Shown piece by piece: positions 6,375-13,055 of a stretch of 13,055 nt of DNA (the stretch's first letter is position 1; the number at the start of each line of letters is the position of its first letter). Origin of the DNA: Candidatus Kerfeldbacteria bacterium (GTDB taxonomy: Bacteria > Patescibacteriota > Patescibacteriia > SBBC01). Where the stretch lies: the NCBI GenBank assembly GCA_903854795.1, contig CAINXF010000070.1:1-13055 (forward strand), in the 5' to 3' direction. The position numbers and the translations under genes were made by a program. The notes under the pieces were generated by a model. That model was not told where the DNA came from and did no database searches. It saw only the letters and a list, made by a program, of their open reading frames with translations.

Positions 6375-6887
6375 ATGCACAGTAGAGCTGTCGTTTCGGT
6401 CACCCGACTCGAGGGTGGATCCAGGCGCGTCGTCTCCGGTACGGATCGTGTGATCACGCAGGAAGACGGCAAGGGCAGGCCCGTCCTCGCGCTCGCGCTG
6501 GGCGAGGGGAAGACGTTCAACTTCCACCGCGTCCGGCCGCCCGTGCTCGACAGCCTCCGGCTCAACTTCACCGGCATCACTTCGTTCGTGGTTGACGCGG
6601 GTACGCCCGGCGAGCGGACGAAGCAGCTCTTCATCAACCCCGGTCACAAGGCGCTGCTCGGCGCGAGCATCATCGTCCTCGTCGAGGAGGCGGACGTCGC
6701 CCGACTCGAGGGGGACTGCAGGGTCCTGGAGTGCGGCGAGCACGCGCTCCTGGTGATGAACTCGGGCAGTGTGGCCGAGTGTATCGACCGCATCACGCGG
6801 AATGTGTTCCTCGTCACACACGACGAGTTCGCTTCGAGCAAGGCGCGCATCGTGCACATCAACGCCGAGGCCCCCTCGGTCAGCTAG
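6375..6887 (+). CDS. Unrecognised 170-aa protein with its own promoter, leader and strong SD
   Basis: 170 residues; no family recognised. There is no signal peptide and no clear membrane helix; one hydrophobic run (GASIIVLVEEADV, about residue 96) looks like a buried strand. The alternation of hydrophobic and polar residues suggests a mostly beta fold in two halves. The start is set by GGAGGA five bases upstream; an in-frame ATG at 6318 lacks an SD and would extend into the leader hairpins. Codon use is even more GC-biased than the neighbours: the 60-base line at 6481 has 44 G+C. It has its own candidate promoter, a long leader and hairpins immediately downstream, so it appears to be a monocistronic unit placed between ddl and the DUF475 gene. 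Its long open frame and strong SD support that it is real; its role is unknown. Confidence 0.75.
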   Translation: MHSRAVVSVTRLEGGSRRVVSGTDRVITQEDGKGRPVLALALGEGKTFNFHRVRPPVLDSLRLNFTGITSFVVDAGTPGERTKQLFINPGHKALLGASIIVLVEEADVARLEGDCRVLECGEHALLVMNSGSVAECIDRITRNVFLVTHDEFASSKARIVHINAEAPSVS

Positions 6888-6905
6888 GCGGAATACCGTT
6901 CCGCC
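6887..6905 (+). terminator. Hairpin overlapping the stop codon of the 170-aa gene
   Basis: GGCGGAA (6887-6893) pairs with TTCCGCC (6899-6905) around a TACCG loop. The first G is the last base of the TAG stop. No T-run follows, so as an intrinsic terminator it is poor. It may protect the 3' end or be a dispersed palindrome; the core resembles the repeat at 3748-3793. Confidence 0.45.
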
Positions 6906-6939
6906 ACCATCGTCCATTCTAGTTATCATCGTTCTTCAT

Positions 6940-6972
6940 GGGGGACAGCCATACTAGATATCGCTGTCCTCC
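6940..6972 (+). terminator. 10-bp hairpin between the 170-aa gene and DUF475
   Basis: 6940-6949 pairs with 6963-6972 over 10 bp with one G-T pair and a 13-nt loop. It is followed by AAAAA, not T. It could be a factor-assisted terminator, an mRNA 3' end or an operator. No clear promoter for the following gene was found, though 6981-6997 is AT-rich (ATATATACATATTG). Confidence 0.4.
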
Positions 6973-7015
6973 AAAAACCCTCATATATACATATTGTGGG
7001 AGGCTTTTGTGCGTG

Positions 7016-7035
7016 GTATCGTTATGTGACGATAT
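7016..7035 (+). other. Small hairpin in the DUF475 upstream region
   Basis: TATCGT (7017-7022) pairs with ACGATA (7029-7034) around TATGTG, with a possible extra G-T pair at the base. It lies 18 bp before ATG 7054. It may be an operator or leader hairpin; nothing else supports a role. Confidence 0.3.
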
Positions 7036-7053
7036 CGGAACGTTGATCCACGT

Positions 7054-7974
7054 ATGAACTTTTTTGCACTCATCCTTACCGTTGCCGGACTCTCGGTGTT
7101 CGAGATCGTCAGCAGCATCGACAATGCGGTCATCAATGCCGAGGTGCTGTCGACCGTCGGCATCAAGATGCGGAAGTGGTTCCTGCGGTGGGGGCTAATT
7201 TTCGCGGTGTTCGTGATCCGCGGACTACTGCCATGGGCGATCGTGTGGGCGACGACGCCATCGCTCGGCATGTGGGGATCGTTGACCGCCACGTTCAGCG
7301 GTGACCCCGGCGTAAAACACGCCGTCGAATCGTCGGCACCCATCTTGCTCGTCGGCGCCGGTACGTTCCTGCTGTTCCTGTTCTTCCATTGGCTCTTCCT
7401 CGAGGACAAACGGTTCGGTTTGCGCGGCGAGCGTTTTATTTTATCGAAGGGTGTGTGGTATTACGCCGTGGTGTCGGTCATGCTCGCCGCCATCGTCTAT
7501 TTCGCACAGCGGATGAACCCGCTCATGGCGTTCGGCGCGGTGATCGGTTCGACCGCGTTCTTCATCACGAACGGGTTCAAACAGAATGCCGAGCAGTCGG
7601 AGGAGCGCCTCGCGAAGCCCGGCCTATCCGATCTCAGTAAGGTGTTCTACCTCGAGGTCATCGACGCGACGTTCTCGATCGATGGTGTCCTTGGCGCGTT
7701 CGCATTCACGCTCGCCGTACCGCTCATCATCATTGGCAACGGTCTCGGCGCGCTCGTCGTGCGGCAGCTCACGGTCAGCAACATCGACCGCATCAAGCAG
7801 TATGTGTTCCTCAAGAACGGCGCGATGTATTCGATATTCTTCCTCGGCATCATCATGTTGCTCGACAGTTTCGGCGTCGGTATCCCGTCCTGGGCGTCGC
7901 CGATCGTGACGCTCTTCATCGTCTGGTACTTTTTCGAAAAATCGAGGAGAGACGTAAAAAGATCGACCGCCTAA
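7054..7974 (+). CDS. DUF475 / TerC-like multipass membrane protein
   Basis: 306 residues with about seven to eight hydrophobic segments (near 3-20, 44-67, 95-116, 134-151, 155-173, 197-237 and 255-295). The hallmark is an internal duplication: FEIVSSIDNAVI (16-27) in the first half and LEVIDATFSIDGVL (200-213) in the second, both with a membrane-embedded acidic residue and S-I-D. This matches DUF475 and the wider TerC/LysE-like group, some of which move Mn or Ca ions or are tied to tellurite resistance. Ion specificity here is not known. The charged loop around 176-195 is cytoplasmic by the positive-inside tendency, and the C-terminal KSRRDVKR is basic. The start follows the conserved first membrane segment; no good SD is seen. 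A T-rich terminator follows the stop. Confidence 0.9.
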   Translation: MNFFALILTVAGLSVFEIVSSIDNAVINAEVLSTVGIKMRKWFLRWGLIFAVFVIRGLLPWAIVWATTPSLGMWGSLTATFSGDPGVKHAVESSAPILLVGAGTFLLFLFFHWLFLEDKRFGLRGERFILSKGVWYYAVVSVMLAAIVYFAQRMNPLMAFGAVIGSTAFFITNGFKQNAEQSEERLAKPGLSDLSKVFYLEVIDATFSIDGVLGAFAFTLAVPLIIIGNGLGALVVRQLTVSNIDRIKQYVFLKNGAMYSIFFLGIIMLLDSFGVGIPSWASPIVTLFIVWYFFEKSRRDVKRSTA

Positions 7975-7993
7975 CATCACACATCTCCCTCGT

Positions 7994-8031
7994 AACAGCG
8001 GTGACTCAATTGTGCGGGCTGTTTTCTTTTT
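7994..8031 (+). terminator. Intrinsic terminator after the DUF475 gene
   Basis: AACAGC (7994-7999) pairs with GCTGTT (8018-8023) and runs straight into TTTTCTTTTTT-like sequence (8022-8031). The 18-nt loop is long for a terminator, but the position 20 bp after the stop and the T-tract fit. Confidence 0.6.
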
Positions 8032-8087
8032 CGAAAGGTACTGTGGAAATCTTTATTTTAAGTCGATTGGCGTAGGTTTCGAAGCCC

Positions 8088-8116
8088 TTGCGGCACATAT
8101 TTTCGTACGGTATACT
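8088..8116 (+). promoter_or_regulatory. Candidate sigma-70 promoter with adjacent palindrome
   Basis: TATACT (8111-8116, five of six) lies 17 bp after TTGCGG (8088-8093, three of six). The near-palindrome GGTTTCGAAGCC (8075-8086) abuts the -35 and could be an operator. Transcription would begin near 8123, just before the pyrimidine-rich tract. Confidence 0.5.
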
Positions 8117-8128
8117 CTATTTGCCTTT

Positions 8129-8200
8129 CACCCCCGCTCCTCCTCCCCCCACACCCCAACCCCCGCCTCATCGCTCCTTCCAACACCCCCGCTCCTTTCC
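8129..8200 (+). repeat. Pyrimidine-rich tract with repeated ACCCCCGC units
   Basis: 59 of 72 bases are C or T, with only four G. CACCCCCGCTCCT is perfectly repeated at 8129-8141 and 8184-8196, and ACCCCCGC occurs a third time at 8159-8166. The - strand carries G-runs of 5, 4, 6 and 5 (8186-8190 not counted), a possible G-quadruplex. Confidence 0.85.
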
Positions 8201-8273
8201 GTATTATATACATCTCCACCCTCCTCTCTCGCAATTGATGTATTTGATACGGATTTTGCTTTTATAGTGGCCG

Positions 8274-8294
8274 TGGCGCATCGCGCCATTTTTT
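8274..8294 (+). terminator. Textbook intrinsic terminator upstream of the 8323 operon
   Basis: TGGCGC (8274-8279), loop ATC, GCGCCA (8283-8288), then six T (8289-8294). It is a compact GC-rich stem directly followed by a T-run, oriented on the + strand and ending 28 bp before ATG 8323. Confidence 0.8.
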
Positions 8295-8322
8295 GTTACC
8301 CTTCAAGCGAAAGGAACATCCA

Positions 8323-8553
8323 ATGGAACACCACAAAAACATTCATGGTCATGTCATCATCGGCGGGGACGAGGTCGAGAAGGGATTCTACTACCTTCAG
8401 TATGAGTCCGACCCTTCGGAAATAAAGGCGCTGTTCGATCAGGCGAAGTTTCATGAAAAATCTCAGTTCCAGGATCGGCATAATCGCGTATTCATACTCG
8501 TCTATAACCGTAACGACAGCACGTATCGCCTCGAGGGTGGCGCATACGCATAA
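8323..8553 (+). CDS. Small unrecognised protein, first gene of the MurE-like operon
   Basis: 76 residues from ATG 8323. The start is supported by AAGGA at 8311-8315, seven bases upstream; a TTG at 8293 in the same frame falls in the terminator T-run and is unlikely. The protein is soluble, His-rich at the N-terminus (MEHHKNIHGH) and ends in GGAYA. I do not recognise the family. The stretch GFYYLQYESDPSEIKALFDQ followed by RVFILVYNRNDSTYRLE looks like a small alpha/beta fold. The next gene starts 10 bp after its stop. It is probably co-transcribed with the lipoprotein, the 84-aa protein and the MurE-like ligase. Confidence 0.7.
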   Translation: MEHHKNIHGHVIIGGDEVEKGFYYLQYESDPSEIKALFDQAKFHEKSQFQDRHNRVFILVYNRNDSTYRLEGGAYA

Positions 8554-8563
8554 CGAAGAAACC

Positions 8564-8962
8564 ATGAAAAAGACATTAATCATCGGCAGTATCGTTGCGG
8601 TATTAGTGCTCGGCGGCTTTTCATGCGGGAACAAGTACGCGACCGTGAACGTGAACGCCAACGCGGCGGCACAGGCCGCGAAGAATGCCGCGGCAAGCGT
8701 CAACAAGAACACGATCACGAAGGACGCCGCGATCGCGGCCGCGAAAGCGCTGTTTATTAAATCGGAAGCGAATGGCCTCGATCTCACGAACGGCCCCTGC
8801 ATCACGAATAACCTGATCGCCGATTGGGTCGTGGACGTGGTACATAACCCGCGTACCGCTGTCGATGATCAGCCGGAGAATCAGTGCAGTGCGTACCGTA
8901 ATGGCACGGCGCACCATTTCGTTGAGCTCGACCTGAACGGTCAGTTCGTCCGCGCCGAGTAG
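8564..8962 (+). CDS. Small exported protein, probable lipoprotein
   Basis: 132 residues. The N-terminus MKKTLIIGSIVAVLVLGGFSC is a clear export signal: two lysines, a hydrophobic core, then Cys21. GFS-C is not a canonical lipobox (the -3 position is Gly, not Leu), so lipidation is likely but not certain. An Ala/Asn-rich linker (about 28-50) with many Asn and Lys follows. The C-terminal part contains GPCITNNL, DWVVDVVHNPR, DDQPENQCSAYR and HHFVELDLNGQFVRAE, with two cysteines that could form a disulfide. This tail resembles a small hypothetical family that I associate with Patescibacteria, from memory only. ATG 8564 is chosen because it begins the signal; a longer in-frame start at 8453 overlaps the previous gene. 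Location outside the membrane is inferred. Confidence 0.75.
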   Translation: MKKTLIIGSIVAVLVLGGFSCGNKYATVNVNANAAAQAAKNAAASVNKNTITKDAAIAAAKALFIKSEANGLDLTNGPCITNNLIADWVVDVVHNPRTAVDDQPENQCSAYRNGTAHHFVELDLNGQFVRAE

Positions 8963-8979
8963 TCACCACACGAACCGCA

Positions 8980-9234
8980 ATGCAACAGTTAAAAAAAGAG
9001 ACGAACGAATTGAAGATGGTGAACATACACCAGGTGAACGGTGATATCGCCGCCATCAACTATCTGAAGAACGCCGACTTCCATTATGTCGAAGGGATTT
9101 TTTTGCGCGCGAAGCAGACCGGTCGTTCGGAATTCGACTACCTCGGGGTGATGTATGAACTGGTGAAGAATCGTAACTTGACCTACACGGCGCATGAGCA
9201 GCCGGAGAAGGTCATGTACTTGGACAGCGAATAA
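8980..9234 (+). CDS. Small unrecognised soluble protein
   Basis: 84 residues, or 72 if translation begins at the internal ATG at 9016; neither start has a clear SD. The first 12 residues (MQQLKKETNELK) are highly charged and helical and may be either a real extension or leader. There are no membrane segments. The remaining sequence (DIAAINYLKNADFHYVEGIF and on) looks like a small helical domain. No family recognised. It sits 17 bp after the lipoprotein gene and 11 bp before the MurE-like gene, so operon membership is likely. Confidence 0.65.
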   Translation: MQQLKKETNELKMVNIHQVNGDIAAINYLKNADFHYVEGIFLRAKQTGRSEFDYLGVMYELVKNRNLTYTAHEQPEKVMYLDSE

Positions 9235-9245
9235 TCGACACTGCC

Positions 9246-10574
9246 ATGCGCGCCTCATTTCGTCGATTCATCCCGAAGGCGATGTTTGGTGTGTACCATG
9301 GGATGCTCGCCGACCTTGCGACGTGGCGGTACCGGCACCCGGCACGCGAGATGACTATCATCGGTGTGACCGGTACCTCCGGCAAGACCACGGTGTCGCT
9401 CATGCTGCACGCGATCCTCGAACATGCCGGCCATCCGACGGCTGTCGCGACGACGGCGATGTTCGCGATCCGCGATGAGCAGTGGGTGAACGACCGAAAG
9501 ATGACCATGCTCGGTCGGTTCGCCTTGCAGAAGTTCCTCCGCCGTGCACGAAAGGCGGGCTGCACGCACGCGATCGTCGAGACGTCGAGCGAAGGTCTCG
9601 CACAGAACCGCCATCGCGGTATCGACTACGACGTCGCGGTACTCACGAACCTCACACCCGAGCACATCGAGTCGCACGGGTCGTTTGCCGCGTACCGTCA
9701 GGCGAAGGAAAAGTTCTTCCATGTATTGACGCTCACCGTACGGAAGCCTGGCGTCGCGAAGTCGATCGTTGTAAATGCGGACGACGAATCGGCGCCAGTG
9801 TTCCTCCGCCATGCCGCCGATGCCTACGTCACTTTTTCGCTCACGAAGAAGAGCATCGGTACGGCGACGTCCGTGCTGGCGCTCGACATCGAACTGTCGT
9901 CAACGGGATCGACGTTCACCATAGAGCGTAGGGGAGAGGGCCAGCACGTGATGTTGAAACTTCTCGGTAGGATGAACGTCGAGAACGCAATGGCCGCTAC
10001 GGCGACCGCGGTCGCGCTCGACGTGCCGCTCGATGCGATCGCCGGAGGTCTCGAGTCGGTTGACTCAGTACCCGGACGGATCGAGGCGATCAGGGCAGGA
10101 GGCGTCACGGTCATCGTCGATTACGCGTTCCATCCGAAGGCCATGGAAGAACTATACGCGGTCGTCGACCAACTTCCGCATCGGCATGTACTCCACGTGC
10201 TCGGCGCCACCGGCGGAGGTCGGGATCGCGCGCGGCGATCGGTGCTCGGACGGATCGCTTCGGAGCGCGCCGACGTCGTTGTCGTAACGAACGAAGATCC
10301 GTACGACGAGGACCCGTTCCAGATCATGAACGACGTCCATGTCGGGGTGATGGAGATCGGTGGGCGGAAACAGGATGTCGATGTCTTCACGATCTTCGAC
10401 CGGCGTTCGGCGATCGGTAAGGCAGTCGCACTGGCAGGCAAGGGCGACATCATTCTCGTCACCGGCAAGGGAAGCGAACAGGCGATTGTGGTCGCAAATG
10501 GTAAGAAGGTTCCCTGGGACGATCGTACCGCCGTTCGGTCGGTATTAGAGGAGAAATTCGGGAAATTGGAGTAG
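9246..10574 (+). CDS. Short MurE-type Mur ligase lacking the N-terminal UDP-binding domain
   Basis: 442 residues. Mur ligases add amino acids to UDP-MurNAc-peptides with ATP in the cytoplasm; MurE adds the third residue. The central ATPase domain is clear: GVTGTSGKTT (40-49), ETSSEGL (112-118), TNLTPEHIESHG (134-145) and Lys154 in YRQAKEKFF, in the region of the carbamylated Lys. GRMNVEN (241-247) and PGRIEAI (276-282) lead into the C-terminal domain with DYAFHPKAM (292-300), GATGGGRDRARR (320-331) and TGKGSEQ (406-412). Only about 36 residues precede the P-loop, against about 100 or more in classical MurE, so domain 1 is missing or replaced. Where diaminopimelate-adding MurE has DNPR, this has EDPY (350-353), so the amino acid added is not predicted and need not be DAP. 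It is the last gene of a four-gene run. Confidence 0.85.
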   Translation: MRASFRRFIPKAMFGVYHGMLADLATWRYRHPAREMTIIGVTGTSGKTTVSLMLHAILEHAGHPTAVATTAMFAIRDEQWVNDRKMTMLGRFALQKFLRRARKAGCTHAIVETSSEGLAQNRHRGIDYDVAVLTNLTPEHIESHGSFAAYRQAKEKFFHVLTLTVRKPGVAKSIVVNADDESAPVFLRHAADAYVTFSLTKKSIGTATSVLALDIELSSTGSTFTIERRGEGQHVMLKLLGRMNVENAMAATATAVALDVPLDAIAGGLESVDSVPGRIEAIRAGGVTVIVDYAFHPKAMEELYAVVDQLPHRHVLHVLGATGGGRDRARRSVLGRIASERADVVVVTNEDPYDEDPFQIMNDVHVGVMEIGGRKQDVDVFTIFDRRSAIGKAVALAGKGDIILVTGKGSEQAIVVANGKKVPWDDRTAVRSVLEEKFGKLE

Positions 10575-10721
10575 TGGAAAAGATGTGGGTAATGGCGTTG
10601 TTGTTGGTATGACCATAAAGTACAAAAAAAGCTTGAATAAAGTAAATTAGCCAAAAAATACAGCAATACCGGTCAATATACGACATTTTCGAATGAATAT
10701 GTCAAATTTTGCGTTAAAGGC
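10575..10721 (+). other. AT-rich spacer before the rpoB promoter
   Basis: No gene or convincing terminator is seen after the MurE-like stop. The DNA is much more AT-rich than the genes around it (several A- and T-runs near 10620-10700) and contains no supported reading frame. The part just upstream of the -35 could act as an UP element. Confidence 0.5.
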
Positions 10722-10751
10722 TTGACAAAGAGGGGAACATCTCTCTATACT
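10722..10751 (+). promoter_or_regulatory. Strong sigma-70 promoter for rpoB
   Basis: A perfect TTGACA (10722-10727) lies 18 bp before TATACT (10746-10751, five of six). This is the closest match to the consensus in the window. Transcription would start near 10758, giving a leader of about 134 nt. Confidence 0.85.
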
Positions 10752-10774
10752 CACTACGCACAATTTTTCTTTTA

Positions 10775-10816
10775 CTACTCTAAAAGGCGAGTCGCCTGAG
10801 CCATACTTTTGAGTAG
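10775..10816 (+). promoter_or_regulatory. Branched hairpin in the rpoB leader
   Basis: CTACTC (10775-10780) and AAAAG (10782-10786) pair with CTTTT (10806-10810) and GAGTAG (10811-10816): 11 bp with one bulged T. Inside, AGGCG (10785-10789) can pair with CGCCT (10793-10797) around an AGT loop; it shares two bases with the outer stem, so the edges must adjust. A role in control of rpoB is inferred. Confidence 0.5.
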
Positions 10817-10850
10817 CCACCATTAATTTAATAGTACTTTATCCACCCGA

Positions 10851-10869
10851 TTCCCTCTAAATGGGGGAA
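10851..10869 (+). promoter_or_regulatory. SD-proximal hairpin in the rpoB leader
   Basis: TTCCCTC (10851-10857) pairs with GGGGGAA (10863-10869) around TAAAT. A T-rich run (10878-10883) follows 8 bp later, so it may be a weak attenuator. The only purine-rich, SD-like sequence upstream of rpoB lies in this stem and is 19 nt or more from the ATG. Confidence 0.45.
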
Positions 10870-10891
10870 GAGCATTATTTTTTGCGCACGC

Positions 10892-13055
<2,164 letters not shown>

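Larger units (their letters stand above)
8122..8294 (+). ncRNA. Possible small RNA or attenuated leader
   Basis: A transcript from the promoter at 8088-8116 to the terminator ending at 8294 would be about 170 nt, pyrimidine-rich in its first third and without a supported reading frame. The frame open through it on the + strand continues out of phase into the next gene and looks spurious. Two readings are possible: a free-standing small RNA, or the leader of the 8323 operon, in which case the terminator acts as an attenuator, because no promoter fits in the 28 bp between terminator and start. I see no match to a known RNA family. Confidence 0.3.

Noticed and set aside
6273..6929. 218-codon open frame on the - strand across the 170-aa gene
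   Set aside because: It mirrors the GC-rich + strand gene, has no SD and the + strand frame has an SD and a promoter.
8235..8268. TTGATG or TTGATA with TATAGT as a second promoter
   Set aside because: Spacers of 22 and 13 bp are outside the useful range.
8012..8425. 137-codon open frame through the pyrimidine-rich tract
   Set aside because: It is low-complexity (Pro/Ser), runs through a terminator and overlaps the better-supported 8323 gene out of frame.

Overview
The window reads as a bacterial chromosome fragment, most likely from the Candidate Phyla Radiation (Patescibacteria). This is inference, not a database match. The signs are a cysteine-rich TSP1-like/FG-GAP surface protein, a short MurE-type ligase without its usual N-terminal domain, FemAB and Ddl cell-wall genes mixed with single-copy housekeeping genes (ruvA, rpoB), weak or absent Shine-Dalgarno sequences at most starts, and many small unrecognised proteins. 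Every supported gene is on the + strand. Most of the DNA is GC-rich with strong C/G third-position bias. Two genes stand out: a more AT-rich one at 4359-5021 and an even GC-richer one at 6375-6887.

Layout. 1-1389 is the 3' end of a large secreted or surface protein: end of a fibronectin-III-like domain, two six-cysteine TSP1-like modules, then about five FG-GAP/VCBS propeller blades. 1413-3730 holds ruvA, a FemAB-type peptidoglycan bridge aminoacyltransferase that overlaps ruvA by ATGA, and a single-domain sugar-phosphate nucleotidyltransferase. 3734-3901 holds a two-step hairpin and a tRNA-Arg(CCG) with encoded CCA; the acceptor stem is continued by 12 more base pairs of flanking DNA, making a 19-bp stem. 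4014-6137 holds an ASCH/DUF3850-like protein, an unrecognised helical protein and D-Ala-D-Ala ligase. 6166-6972 looks like a self-contained unit: promoter, about 170 nt leader with six small hairpins, consensus SD, an unrecognised 170-aa protein and trailing hairpins. 7054-8031 is a TerC-like DUF475 membrane protein with a terminator.

8088-8294 carries a promoter, an extremely pyrimidine-rich transcribed stretch with repeats, and a textbook intrinsic terminator 28 bp before the next start codon. It is either a small RNA gene or an attenuated leader of the operon that follows. That operon (8323-10574) contains a 76-aa protein, a small exported putative lipoprotein, an 84-aa protein and the short MurE-like ligase, with gaps of 10-17 bp. 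A 317-bp gap holds a strong sigma-70 promoter (TTGACA, 18 bp, TATACT) and a structured leader for rpoB, which runs off the right edge.

The recognised biochemistry is centred on the cell envelope: FemAB, Ddl and the MurE-like ligase act on peptidoglycan, the nucleotidyltransferase supplies an activated sugar, and the FG-GAP protein, lipoprotein and DUF475 protein sit at or outside the membrane. The least explained parts are the two non-coding leaders (6200-6374 and 8122-8294) and the extended tRNA stem.
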